Shown here: positions 43,988-52,909 of the stretch, in pieces
Numbering within the stretch: position 1 is the stretch's first letter
Layout: every line of letters starts with the position of its first letter
Source: Belnapia moabensis DSM 16746
GTDB taxonomy: Bacteria > Pseudomonadota > Alphaproteobacteria > Acetobacterales > Acetobacteraceae
Assembly (NCBI RefSeq): GCF_000745835.1
Contig: NZ_KN050757.1
Span: forward strand, 1-53,156
Length of the DNA stretch: 53,156 nt
Reading direction: 5' to 3'
Translations under genes and position numbers: made by a program
The notes under the pieces: model-generated
What the model saw: the letters and a program-made list of their open reading frames with translations, nothing else
What the model was told of the DNA's origin: nothing
The model's database searches: none

Positions 43988-44749
43988 ATGCGCAGAAGCT
44001 CATTAAAATTAGGCGTACGTGCCGCACTTACCACCGCGTACGCCTACTTTGGACTGCTGTCGGCATTCGCGCAACAAGCTCCCCGCATCGGTCCCGAAGC
44101 TTACCTTGATCAGGAGGGTTACTGGCCGCCCACCTCGCGACCTGTCAGAGTGTGCTGGAACTCTCCAGAACCGCGGCACGAGGCACAACGGCGCATGGTG
44201 CGTTCTGCAGTGAAGGAGCACATCGAAAACCAGTCAGGAGTGGAATTTAATACATCCTGGCCGGCGTGCGGCGAGTCAGATCTGGGCATCCGCATTGCCG
44301 TTTCCGATCATACATGGCCTGTCAGTCACGTCGGGCGCCAGTTCGCTCGTGATCCGGACGGGCGATTGCTAAGGCGATTTGGTCACTTCGGGGACTACCA
44401 GGAACTGCCAACACAAATGACCTTGAACTTTCAACTTGACGAGTTTGCAGGGTTCGAAAGCTGCCGAGGACGCAATGACGAATGTATAGCGGTCGTCGCT
44501 ATCCACGAGTTCCTCCACTCCCTTGGCTTCCTCCACGAACACATTCGCCAGGAGGCTGCCAGCCGCCAACCCCGATGCGCACAAGCGTTGCACCCACCAC
44601 AGGATTTTCATGGCTTCCGACCGTTGCGGGTCGGCGACTACGACGAAAGTTCCATTATGAACTATTGCAACAACATATACCGGGGGGGGGCGCCTCGATT
44701 AAGCGTGGGTGATCTAGCGGCTCTACAGCTATGGTACCCGAGGAACTAG
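43988..44749 (+). CDS. Secreted metzincin-type zinc metalloprotease
   Basis: A 253-aa protein from ATG 43988. Signal peptide: positively charged start, then a hydrophobic core ending in SAFAQQ (cleavage around residue 28). The zinc site is VAIHEFLHSLGFLHEH, that is HExxHxxGxxHE with His173, Glu174, His177 and His183. The Met-turn is ESSIMNYC. This matches astacin/matrixin-like metzincins. The spacing and the final E-H of FLHEH are astacin-like, while the chain is short and has no obvious propeptide. Cys residues (VCWNS, WPACGES, FESCRGRNDEC, PRCAQ, MNYC) suggest disulfides. A G9 tract lies near the 3' end (44682-44690). The next gene starts two bases after the stop. Confidence 0.85.
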   Translation: MRRSSLKLGVRAALTTAYAYFGLLSAFAQQAPRIGPEAYLDQEGYWPPTSRPVRVCWNSPEPRHEAQRRMVRSAVKEHIENQSGVEFNTSWPACGESDLGIRIAVSDHTWPVSHVGRQFARDPDGRLLRRFGHFGDYQELPTQMTLNFQLDEFAGFESCRGRNDECIAVVAIHEFLHSLGFLHEHIRQEAASRQPRCAQALHPPQDFHGFRPLRVGDYDESSIMNYCNNIYRGGAPRLSVGDLAALQLWYPRN

Positions 44750-44751
44750 CC

Positions 44752-47643
44752 ATGCTGACACTAACCATGCCGAACGGAACGGCATCTTCCCGACAAAGGG
44801 ACAAACTGTTTCTCCGCTATGGTATCACGGCGCTGACGCTGCTGCTCACAATGGGGGCAGGCACTGCAACTGCGCAGCTGCCATCCTCGCCCGCTGCTGC
44901 TTGGACAGCTGAGCACCGCGAAGCACTTGTCTACGTAGAGATGGCTGGCCGGAAGGGCACCGGATTTCTGGTCCGGTCGGAGCGAGGTGGTCTGTTTGTC
45001 CTTACCGCTGCGCATAATATATTTGGTGTTGTTGATCCAACCGCCCGCGGCATAAACCAGCAAGCGGTTCCACCGAACACCTGCCAGCCGGTGGATGAGG
45101 CGACACTTACTCTCCGGATCGGAAACACTGGCGGCGATCCGGTGTTTGCGGAATGTATAGTATACCTAGGCGGACCGGATCTCGGTGCTATTCTCATAAA
45201 GCCACCTGGCCGAATGAACGCGAGTATAGCGGGTATGCGCCTCGGCCGCTTCCGCGACACATCACACCGAAGCCTCGCATTCATAGGCTTTCGATCAGGT
45301 TTGCCACTTTCTGAGACGCCCGAGGTGGCCCATTTGGACACCACCGCAGGGCCGCAGGGAAGTATTATATTCCGTGCAACCAGTGCAGGTGGCCTTAGCG
45401 GGGCACCATACCTCTCAGCTGAAGGTACCGTAGTTGGGATCCATTCAGGCGTGCTGACCGACGAACGTCCGCGGCCGGGATACGCTGCAATGGTTCCACT
45501 TTCAGCTGCTATTGGCGCACTCGCAAACATGGGGCTCCCGCTCGATCCCGCTCCCGATCTTCCACCAATCGAAAGGCGGCCTCTCGGGAACCGAACCTTA
45601 CCAGGAGATACAACGATACCGCCTATATTTCCTCGTTCGCTCGATCCCTCCCAAGCTCCGAACAACCTCTGCGTCTTTCCTGTTTCGCCCCCGTTAGCGC
45701 GAGACCTATATCAAGCCCCAGCCGCATCGTTGACTGGCCGAATCTTTGGGGCTCGAGGTGTACCAGACAACGCGGTACTTGTCGCCGAGCGAGGCATTTG
45801 GAGGTATGACGGACTTATACTCTCGCGCTTGAACGTCGCCAATTCTGAGCGCGGCGGTAACGCAGGCACGATACAAGACTGGTTAATCTGGGCAGCCTCC
45901 AGCGGAGAGCGATGGTCAGAGCGCCTCATCATTGCACTGGAAAATGGAATCTTTTCACTCGTTTTGCGCGCTGGGGAGGCGCCAGAAGCAACCGAAGTCC
46001 CCGGCCGGGCTGCAGGGCGGATCCGAAAATGGATGCGACTCAACGAGCTGAACGCCCTTCTTATTTCCGCCGACGACGGGCTATACGTTTTTAACGGCAA
46101 CGAATTACGAAAAATATCGAGGCCCGGGTTTGGCCGTGTGATAGAATGGTCGCGCTTAGGAAGCGCAGTGCTTATCCAGGAGGAGCGGGCCTGGTACCAT
46201 ATAACCCTTGATGGCGGGCCGTTAATGCCAGAGCGCTTGACGGGGCCAACGAGGCGATCACGTGTTTTCTGGCGCACGCCGCCAGAAGCTGAGGAGCGAC
46301 GTACACCAGGATCCTCGCACACGGTTCTACATGCGACCTCTGGACTTAATCATCTCTTGCTTGTTTATGACGGCCGATCCGTAAGCGAGCTAGGCGACAT
46401 CAGAACTGACATCACACTCGGTGCATACGATCTCAGCTCTGGTAAGACATTGGTAATCGGTCGGCGAGGACTCTCGCTTTACGACCCTGGCCTCCGGCAA
46501 CTATCCCCTGTGCCAGCGGAGGATCAGGATCAATCGCCCAGCTTCATCCATACATGGTATAAAACTGACTCAGGAGATCTTCTTATTTCTTCTGATTCGG
46601 GACTATTCTATTACAAACTCCCCGATGCTGACCGCCCAAATGGTTCTATAACTAAGGCAAGTGGAAACGTGAACGGCGTTATCACAGCGTGGCTGCCCCT
46701 CTCCAGTAATTCGCTACTAGTACAGTCTGGCTGGAGGAATTGGCATCACGCTGAACTCGGATGGGGAGGCTGGTCCACGAGCGCGGTCGAATACCATGGA
46801 GTCAACCTCAACAGCTTGGTAGTAGCAACCTGGACAGCCATCCCGAACGCAAACGGGGAATTTCTCATTGGCACCGAGAGCGGCCTGCTCCTCTACGAAC
46901 GTGGCCGTGAACGGATTAGCTTAGTCCCAGGCACTGAAGGGGCAGCAATTTGGCATTTGCACCAGTCTGCCGGCCCAAATCGGGATACATACTACCTCTC
47001 CAGCACACGAGGACTGCTAGGCTACAGCCGGAGCGTCGGCGTACAAGGAGCTGCGAGCCGCGTTGATCCGCGAGCTGGTAATGGCATTGTTTACTGGCTG
47101 CCCCTTTCCGCGACAGGTGAGATATTGCTAAAGGACCGAAGTAGATTCCTTTATGCACAGCCCGATCGATCGGGTTCGGCGATACTGCATACCCACGGAC
47201 TACGAATGGGCGTCGAGGCAGCCGTTCGAAGTCAGCTGCGATCCCCCTCCGAACCACGCGACGTTCTGCTGATTGCTGACTATCAGGTTTTTCGAGCACT
47301 GCCTGTTACCTCTGGGGCGGTGACACGACTCCAACAGGTCAATTGGCGCGGGTCTAACCAGCTCGAAGTGGCCATTCAGCTGCAACATCCATGCGCGCTG
47401 GACGCACGTGAAATGCAGTTGGAGCTTGAAGTCCGCCGAGGCAATGAATTGTTCCGCCTTCCTCTTCCCGCGAGGGCGATCCGGCCTAGTGATGAAGGAG
47501 CATTAATTCATGCGACAATTAACGTCGCGCAGAGTCCGGATATAAGCTTTCGCGTTGTCCTACCCGTAGATGACCCGGATAATCGGCTCGATCCGAGCTA
47601 CGTGCCGCTTGGCGCAGATCTGGCGATCGGAGCAGCAAATTAG
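44752..47643 (+). CDS. Trypsin-like protease with a C-terminal propeller-like region
   Basis: A 963-aa exported protein. I use ATG 44752, two bases after the metzincin stop, with GAGGAA upstream. The signal peptide is near residues 22-42 (ALTLLLTMGAGTATAQ). The S1-type domain (about 55-270) has GTGFLVRSERGG, His88 in VLTAAHNIF, Asp143 in GGPDLGAILI and Ser216 in AGGLSGAP, the short-loop HtrA/V8-like form. The remaining 650 residues are repeats of the type LLISADDGLYVFNG, LLISSDSGLFYYKL and FLIGTESGLLLYERG, resembling the blades of two-component-regulator propellers, and end in a beta-sandwich-like tail. The propeller may recognise the substrate or partner. The gene is visibly less GC-rich than the copper-oxidase block, suggesting a separate origin. 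Confidence 0.75.
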   Translation: MLTLTMPNGTASSRQRDKLFLRYGITALTLLLTMGAGTATAQLPSSPAAAWTAEHREALVYVEMAGRKGTGFLVRSERGGLFVLTAAHNIFGVVDPTARGINQQAVPPNTCQPVDEATLTLRIGNTGGDPVFAECIVYLGGPDLGAILIKPPGRMNASIAGMRLGRFRDTSHRSLAFIGFRSGLPLSETPEVAHLDTTAGPQGSIIFRATSAGGLSGAPYLSAEGTVVGIHSGVLTDERPRPGYAAMVPLSAAIGALANMGLPLDPAPDLPPIERRPLGNRTLPGDTTIPPIFPRSLDPSQAPNNLCVFPVSPPLARDLYQAPAASLTGRIFGARGVPDNAVLVAERGIWRYDGLILSRLNVANSERGGNAGTIQDWLIWAASSGERWSERLIIALENGIFSLVLRAGEAPEATEVPGRAAGRIRKWMRLNELNALLISADDGLYVFNGNELRKISRPGFGRVIEWSRLGSAVLIQEERAWYHITLDGGPLMPERLTGPTRRSRVFWRTPPEAEERRTPGSSHTVLHATSGLNHLLLVYDGRSVSELGDIRTDITLGAYDLSSGKTLVIGRRGLSLYDPGLRQLSPVPAEDQDQSPSFIHTWYKTDSGDLLISSDSGLFYYKLPDADRPNGSITKASGNVNGVITAWLPLSSNSLLVQSGWRNWHHAELGWGGWSTSAVEYHGVNLNSLVVATWTAIPNANGEFLIGTESGLLLYERGRERISLVPGTEGAAIWHLHQSAGPNRDTYYLSSTRGLLGYSRSVGVQGAASRVDPRAGNGIVYWLPLSATGEILLKDRSRFLYAQPDRSGSAILHTHGLRMGVEAAVRSQLRSPSEPRDVLLIADYQVFRALPVTSGAVTRLQQVNWRGSNQLEVAIQLQHPCALDAREMQLELEVRRGNELFRLPLPARAIRPSDEGALIHATINVAQSPDISFRVVLPVDDPDNRLDPSYVPLGADLAIGAAN

Positions 47644-47875
47644 TCGCGGATAATATCGTAACTCCATGCAAGATTTATGGATCAAGTAGAAATCCACTAC
47701 CGGTTGCATGAAGTGCTTATTTTTCCATGATCCTTTTTCATCCACTGGTCAAACCATCCATCCCTCAGCCAAGCCGTTTCAGGCTACCCGTGGGCTGTGG
47801 CGGTCCCGTCGCATAGAAACTGCGTATCAGAAGAATCTGAAATGGCAAAGAGGTTGCACGGCGAGGAGGGGTAAA

Positions 47876-48484
47876 ATGGCGGTTCATGTCAAAATGGGCG
47901 TTTCGCTTCTGTTGGCCGCCTTCCTTATGCCGGCCGCTGCTGAACAGTCGAGCCCCGTCGATAATGATAGCGTATTTCGACATATAGGGAAAATGAACGC
48001 ACCGTTCGAGGATAGAGAAGTTGTGGCCTTGGAATGCCAGGGTCACCATTCCCATGACAGGGCGTTCCTGCAAGCGGTTTCTCCGACCGAAGTGCGCGTC
48101 ACCACTGAGGTTGATGAGAGGAGCCAAACGATATGGTGGCGCGTCCACCATATCGGAGGCGGCTTTTTCGCCTTCCGGAGCACCACTATCAGTACGGCTG
48201 AAGCTTGGCTCGACGGCGTGACCGATCTTGGATTAGTGAGGCTTGCTACGTCTGGTGAGTTTACTGGAACAGCTTGGACTTTGCACGTAACAGACCGCGG
48301 CTTCGGTTTACGAAACGAGGGAAATGCTCCGGGTCCACGTTGGCTAGACTGCGGACAAGCGACGAAGATGGGTCTCTGGGAGATGTCGTCCGGCCAGCCA
48401 GGGCTCGTACACCGTCCTAGTGCGCGGCAAGCTGGCAGCGGCTGGGGGACCGGCTGGGCGATAATTCGCCGTGGCAGCAACTAG
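47876..48484 (+). CDS. Small secreted protein, possible beta-trefoil
   Basis: A 202-aa protein. I chose ATG 47876 because AGGAGGGG lies seven bases upstream and a signal peptide follows at once (MAVHVKMGVSLLLAAFLMPAAAEQ). An in-frame ATG at 47708 would put 56 unlikely residues in front. The mature part is rich in Trp, Gly and His (QTIWWRVHHIGGGFFAF, AWTLHVTDRGFGLRN, PRWLDCGQATKMGLWEM), with strand periodicity suggesting a lectin-like or beta-trefoil fold. No catalytic motif and no family recognised. It lies 230 bases after the protease-propeller gene, in the same direction. Confidence 0.5.
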   Translation: MAVHVKMGVSLLLAAFLMPAAAEQSSPVDNDSVFRHIGKMNAPFEDREVVALECQGHHSHDRAFLQAVSPTEVRVTTEVDERSQTIWWRVHHIGGGFFAFRSTTISTAEAWLDGVTDLGLVRLATSGEFTGTAWTLHVTDRGFGLRNEGNAPGPRWLDCGQATKMGLWEMSSGQPGLVHRPSARQAGSGWGTGWAIIRRGSN

Positions 48485-48757
48485 CATCGTCTGGTTGGCG
48501 TCTTCAGATTGGGACCGATGCTCGACCTTGAAACTCGCAGGCATTTGCAGGGATGTTAACAGCGACGCTGCTTTGTCCGTTAACTGGCATACAGTTGCCG
48601 CGAAGATGCAGGGGCGAGTACGGCTCGCTTGGCGGGCCCGGAGATGCCGGCGACACGGCTTTCAAAGCAGCTGAGAGTAGCAGGCCCGTGCTGGAGGAGG
48701 TTCAGTCGGACCGACCAAGCGCGTTTCTGCTAAATTCGCTCAGAATGGGGGGCTCAA

Positions 48758-49666
48758 ATGCCGTCGCGTCGATCGTTCACATCTTCTGCTGTCCTTGGGG
48801 CCGGCATATCCCTTGCGAGGGACGCTGTGGGGCAGCCACATAGCTCTTCGCGTCCACTGCTGGGGAAGTCAGCACTCGTCACCGGGGCAGCCAGGGGAAT
48901 CGGCCGCGCGATTTCGATCACACTCGCGCGGCATGGCGCCGATGTAGCTTTGCTTGACATAGCTGACCCCAATGCAATCCCAGCCGTGCGTGGGTATCGC
49001 CTCGCCAGTTTGGAGGACCTTCAAGAATCTGTACGCCTCACAAGCGCTGAAGGAGTGAGGACTTTGCCTCTCGTTGCTGACATTCGTGACCGTGCAGCAA
49101 TCGAGGGGGCGACGAGACGCGCGGTTTCAGAGTTCGGTGCGCTTGACATTCTGGTTGCAAATGCTGGCGTCGCTGTAGATGACCGGTTGGAAACCTTAGA
49201 TCCCGAGAGCTGGCGTGCTGTTGTGGACGTGAACCTAACAGGCACTATGCAAACAGCTCTAGCTGCTTTGCCTAGTCTCAAGAGGCCCGGGGCGCGCATC
49301 ATCATTATCACATCTCTTCAGGCTCGGCTGGGGGTTCCCGACTCAATGAGCTACTCAACTACCAAATGGGCGCTTACCGGGATGATGAAGTCCCTCGCTG
49401 CTCAGCTTGGCCCCGAAGGGATTACAGTTAACGCGGTCGCCCCGACAGCAGTCGATACAGCTATGTTGCGCCGTACCGGTGGCGGATTTAGCAGCGGAGA
49501 TGCAGGTACGAATGCGAAGGCAATGCAAAATGCCCTTCCTGTTGGAGCCCTTCGACCGCAGGATATCGCCGATGGAGTTGCATTCCTCGCAGGGCCAGCG
49601 GCGCACTTCATCTCTGGAACCACCCTGGATATAAATGCAGGCCGATCTGCGCAGATCACAGCGTGA
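48758..49666 (+). CDS. Short-chain dehydrogenase/reductase with Tat signal
   Basis: A 302-aa protein from ATG 48758. The N-terminus MPSRRSFTSSAVLGAGISLA is a twin-arginine signal (SRRSF plus a hydrophobic stretch), so the folded enzyme with bound cofactor should be exported. SDR marks: TGAARGIG at 42-49 (nucleotide binding), DIAD near 67 (acidic residue favouring NAD over NADP), NAG in LVANAGVA, and the catalytic Ser186 (ITSLQ), Tyr199 and Lys203 (YSTTK). The insert GYRLASLEDLQESV after the second strand resembles that of mycofactocin-coupled SDRs, which keep their NAD tightly bound. That would fit an exported dehydrogenase passing electrons to a non-NAD acceptor. The substrate is unknown. 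Confidence 0.8.
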   Translation: MPSRRSFTSSAVLGAGISLARDAVGQPHSSSRPLLGKSALVTGAARGIGRAISITLARHGADVALLDIADPNAIPAVRGYRLASLEDLQESVRLTSAEGVRTLPLVADIRDRAAIEGATRRAVSEFGALDILVANAGVAVDDRLETLDPESWRAVVDVNLTGTMQTALAALPSLKRPGARIIIITSLQARLGVPDSMSYSTTKWALTGMMKSLAAQLGPEGITVNAVAPTAVDTAMLRRTGGGFSSGDAGTNAKAMQNALPVGALRPQDIADGVAFLAGPAAHFISGTTLDINAGRSAQITA

Positions 49667-49935
49667 AAAGACCATGCAAAACGCCGTGGTGAGTCGACAC
49701 GTAATCCACACATGGAGTTTACGTTAGTTTAGCCTACTAGATTATGGGCGATGTTGCCATCCGAGATTAGATTGGCATTGTATTTAATCAGCCGTGAAAT
49801 AGGCTGAAAGTGGAGGATTTCTGCGGATTTACGACGCTTGGGAAGTATGGCTTTGTCAGGTCTCGCGCCGGTAGGGCATTTGGCCGGCTGGAATAGGACT
49901 GTTAACCTCCCGAGGCGAGGGAACGGGGGTCAGGA

Positions 49936-50100
49936 ATGGACTGTGTAGCCTGTGGCTCCGCTGCTGTGGCGGAGCGGCCTGAGCGTACCGCCCAGGGCTA
50001 CCGCCGGTTCCGCTGCCGGAGCTGCGGCAAGCAGTCCAACGAGCGCAGCGCCGGGCCGCTGAACCAACCCAATACCCGGCCGATGTCATCGCCCTGGTGG
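49936..50100 (+). pseudogene. IS6-like transposase N-terminal zinc-ribbon fragment
   Basis: From ATG 49936 the frame reads MDCVACGSAAVAERPE and RFRCRSCGKQSNERS, a four-Cys zinc ribbon. It is of the kind found at the start of some IS6/IS240-like transposases. Near 50045 a frameshift moves the sensible reading to QYPADVIALV, and resemblance ends at about 50100. From 50100 to 50300 I see only another short protein-like stretch (LEIKPFIHLPCGEW) that I cannot assign. Confidence 0.55.
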
Positions 50101-50303
50101 GTATCTGTTCTCTTATGGCGGGCTTGGAGATCAAGCCCTTTATTCACCTGCCTTGCGGCGAATGGCGTCCCGGCCGGATCACGGTTCTCTCCGCGGTCGG
50201 CATGGGCCGCCGCATGATGGTGTCGGAAGCATTGGCCTCGTGATGTCAGAGACGCGGTCACCCAATCCTTGGATCAGGGCCGCAACAGAACTCCCGCGAT
50301 GGT

Positions 50304-51409
50304 ATCTTGTTGCATAGGTCGCTCGGTCGGGCGCCTTGGAGTAGCCTGGCAGAGAGGGGAGCCCTCGAGCCGTGAGGGACGCCCGGCATGCCGTTCAAGG
50401 TCAACGCCGATCGCCGGCACCACATCCCCAAGCAGCGCCAGAAGGTCACCAACTCAGCTGAGTACGATGCCGGGCTGCGCGCCCGTGGCAGCCTGACTGT
50501 ATGGTTCACGGCCGAGGCGATTGCAGGGTGGCGCGCCGAGGCGCGCACTGGCCGGGGTGGCCAAGCGAAGTACTCGGACCTGGCGATCGCAACCGCCCTG
50601 ACGCTGCGTGCCTTGTTCCGCCTGGCGCTGCGCCAAACCGAAGGCCTGATTGGCTCCATTCTGCAGCTGCTTGGCCTCGACCTTGCGGTGCCGGACCACT
50701 CCACCCTGAGCCGTCGGGCCGAGACGCTGGAGGTGCCGCGGCCACGCTGCGGGCGCGAGCCGGTGCACCTGCTAGTGGACAGCACCGGCCTGCGGCTGTG
50801 CGGTCCCGGCGGTTGGCTGGAGGAGAAGCACGGCACCAAGCGGCGCCGAGCCTGGAAGATGCTCCACCTCGCCACTGACGCCGACACCGGCCAGGTCGTC
50901 ACCTCGGTGTTGACCAGCAAGGATGCCGATGACGGCTCGCAAGTTGGCTCCCTGCTCGACGGGGTCGACGGTTCCGTGGCGTCCTTCACCGGCGATGGAG
51001 CCTACGACCGAGACGACGTCTGTGCCGAGGTTGCGGCGCGGCATCCACATGCCTCCATCATCGTTCGGCCGCGTGCGAATGCGGTGTCGAGCGGCACAGT
51101 CGAGACCGCGCCGACACAGCGGGATGCACATTTGCGCTGTATTGCCGAGCGTGGGCGCATGGGCTGGCAGCAGGCGTCAGGACACAACATTCGTGCCCTG
51201 GTGGAGGCGGACATCTCAAGATGGAAGCGCGTCATCGGTGACGGGCTACACTCACAAACTGATGGACGCCAGACGACCGAGGTGGCCATCGCTACCAAGG
51301 CGCTGAACCACATGCTCGAGCTTGGGCGGCCGGAGTACATCCGGACCGCATGACCCTAGACGCGAGCAGGGCTCAGTGTGTCCAGGCCGCTGACCCGTAC
51401 AACAAGATG
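50304..51409 (+). mobile_element. IS5-family insertion sequence, apparently intact
   Basis: About 1.1 kb around the transposase gene. ATCTTGTTGCATAGGTC at 50304-50320 and the inverted GACCCGTACAACAAGAT near 51392-51408 match at 14 of 17 positions and are taken as the terminal repeats; the exact ends could extend a few bases further. The right end cuts a minus-strand gene (51410-51615). It is the only undamaged IS5 of four copies or scraps in the window. Confidence 0.75.
50388..51353 (+). CDS. IS5-family transposase
   Basis: A 321-aa protein from ATG 50388 (MPFKVNADRRHHIPKQ). The DDE core is complete: Asp in VHLLVDSTGLRL (near 126), Asp in FTGDGAYDRDDVC (near 205) and Glu in RALVEADISRWKRVIGDG (near 270). 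The length is normal for the subgroup. It is the intact relative of the copies at 4548-5512 and 20600-21570 and of the scrap at 23662-23751. No lesion seen. Confidence 0.92.
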   Translation: MPFKVNADRRHHIPKQRQKVTNSAEYDAGLRARGSLTVWFTAEAIAGWRAEARTGRGGQAKYSDLAIATALTLRALFRLALRQTEGLIGSILQLLGLDLAVPDHSTLSRRAETLEVPRPRCGREPVHLLVDSTGLRLCGPGGWLEEKHGTKRRRAWKMLHLATDADTGQVVTSVLTSKDADDGSQVGSLLDGVDGSVASFTGDGAYDRDDVCAEVAARHPHASIIVRPRANAVSSGTVETAPTQRDAHLRCIAERGRMGWQQASGHNIRALVEADISRWKRVIGDGLHSQTDGRQTTEVAIATKALNHMLELGRPEYIRTA

Positions 51410-51615
51410 TCTTCCGATCCCTTCGCCGTCCCGAGAGCGAGGGCAAGCTGCTGCGCCTTAATCCCCCGCTGGACCAGAGTGCGCTTGCTAGGATCTTCAG
51501 TGTCGCCCCGGAAGAAGCGTACCGGCACGCCGTCGATCAGGAAACTGCAGTGATGGGTGGGGTCGAGTACGTCGAGCCAGCGATAGCGCCTGGGCGCCGC
51601 GGAGGAGGCGATCAA
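51410..51615 (-). pseudogene. Unknown gene truncated by the IS5 insertion
   Basis: From TTG 51615 the minus strand reads MIASSAAPRRYRW, LDVLDPTHHCSFLIDG and VPVRFFRGDTEDPSKRTLV. It continues QRGIKAQQLALALG and TAKGSEDI, then runs into the IS5 right end. The formal frame stops at 51373 inside the IS. It lies just downstream of the helix-turn-helix gene in the same direction (gap about 40 bases), so the two were probably one operon. I do not recognise the family. Confidence 0.55.
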
Positions 51616-51654
51616 CTCAGTCCTCAGCTGACATGGTCTGCTTGGGTCGCCGGA

Positions 51655-52296
51655 TCAGAAGTCATCGCCCAAGGCGTCAAGGTCGATCTGCTGGATCGAG
51701 AACCAGACTGGCTCTGGGCTGCGCGCCGCGGTCCGCAGGAGGGGTTTTGCCGCGGACAGCAACTCCTCGAGCGAGCGGAAGGGGTTCACCGCTTCCTCGC
51801 CGTCGCTGGTCCGCATCAGCAGGGCGTACCCAGCCTTGCCCGCCCGCGGTGGTGACACCGGTGCGGCCGGCTTTGACGCTGCAGTCCGTGCAGCCCGACT
51901 GGGAGTGACGGCTCTTGGCTTTGGCTCTGTGCGGGCAGGCTCGCTTGGCGAGGTTGGTGGTGGCCCCGCCGGCTCAGTTGGAGGCAAAACTGGCGCATTC
52001 GACGCCAGCGGGAGCGAAGGCAGGGGTTCCGGCGGTCCCGCGGGCGGGGCAGCAAAGAGGTCGACCGTGGTAGCCCGCGCCGCCACGGGTGCGTCATCAG
52101 CGTCGGCTGTGACTGGCCCTGGCGGTGCCGGGGCTGGAGCAGCCTCGCTAGTGGCCTGACGGCGCAGCTTGCTCAGGATGGCGTAGATGTTGGCGGGCGT
52201 GCAGCCATAGGCCGCGGCAACCTCGGCCACCTTGTGTCCCTCGACATCGACCCTGCGGACGATCGTCGCATGCTCCTCACGCGGTATCCTTGGCAT
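51655..52296 (-). CDS. Helix-turn-helix DNA-binding protein with Pro/Ala-rich linker
   Basis: A 213-aa protein. I chose ATG 52296 because the protein begins with a good domain there: MPRIPREEHATIVRRVD, then VAEVAAAYGCTPANIYAIL (residues about 22-40), a resolvase/transposase-type helix-turn-helix. Residues about 55-155 are a Pro/Ala/Glu-rich linker. The C-terminal 55 residues form a small domain (GYALLMRTSDGEEAVNPF, SLEELLSAAKPLL, PVWFSIQQIDLDAL). An upstream frame to 52482 is open but unlike protein. The architecture suggests a small regulator encoded on accessory DNA. The partner gene downstream was cut by the IS5. Confidence 0.6.
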   Translation of the reverse strand: MPRIPREEHATIVRRVDVEGHKVAEVAAAYGCTPANIYAILSKLRRQATSEAAPAPAPPGPVTADADDAPVAARATTVDLFAAPPAGPPEPLPSLPLASNAPVLPPTEPAGPPPTSPSEPARTEPKPRAVTPSRAARTAASKPAAPVSPPRAGKAGYALLMRTSDGEEAVNPFRSLEELLSAAKPLLRTAARSPEPVWFSIQQIDLDALGDDF

Positions 52297-52512
52297 TCTG
52301 CCCTCGTTGCCCGACGCTGCTGAAACGAAAAATGAACCGACGAAGTCTGGCGGTATCATGAGGAGCAGCGGATTCAAATTTGAACTTGAAGTCCAGCGTT
52401 GGGCAGTTTGCCTGTCAGCCTTTGAGCATGCTGCCGTTGGGAGCAGCTTTGGCCCAATGCATTTCGCGACACCGTGGGGCAATTTGCCCAGACAGCGAGG
52501 GCGTGGTCGATG
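52297..52512. promoter_or_regulatory. Upstream region of the helix-turn-helix gene
   Basis: About 215 bases between the minus-strand regulator gene and the plus-strand glyoxalase-family fragment. The AT-rich part at 52320-52390 is the likely promoter region. No gene seen. Confidence 0.3.
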
Positions 52513-52764
52513 CTGGCCCTTTATGCCCGGCTCGTCGGCCTGGGCGCCACCATGAACGTGCCGCCCGGCGAAGTCCTTGGCTGGCGCTTTTACATCCTCG
52601 TTCCCGAAGTCAACGATGCTATCGGGCGCCTGACGAGCGCTGGGAGACGCGTGTTGAGCGGCCCCGACCAGATCTCCGGCGGTGATTTTGCCGTGGTTAC
52701 AGAGGATCCATTTGGTGCTCGCTTTGGCCTCGTTGGTCGCCGGCGCGAAGGAAAGACGGTATGA
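52513..52764 (+). pseudogene. VOC/glyoxalase-superfamily C-terminal fragment
   Basis: The plus-strand frame ending at TGA 52764 reads NVPPGEVLGWRFYILVPEV, then NDAIGRLTSAGRRVLSGPD, then DFAVVTEDPFGARFGLVG. This is the second beta-alpha-beta half of vicinal-oxygen-chelate proteins of the bleomycin-resistance/glyoxalase type. The N-terminal half and its metal ligands are absent. The frame is open upstream to 52474, but resemblance starts at about 52513. Confidence 0.65.
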
Positions 52765-52909
52765 CCCGCTTTACCTCTATCCTCTGAAATGACGGATCCG
52801 TTTGAAGAGAGGGCCCAAGTTTGTAGGGGTAGTATTGATTTTGGCTCACCGTTCGCGGGTGTTTGCCGTAATGATCATTAGCGCACTCGGCAGTGTCACC
52901 GCAGGCGCA
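52765..52909. other. Short gap, nothing recognised
   Basis: About 145 bases between the glyoxalase fragment and the zinc-ribbon gene. It contains an AT-rich stretch (52800-52850) but no protein-like frame. Confidence 0.3.

Noticed and set aside
50101-50300. Protein-like stretch LEIKPFIHLPCGEW after the zinc-ribbon fragment
   Set aside because: Only about 45 codons, without a start, domain or neighbour context. Not enough to call a gene.
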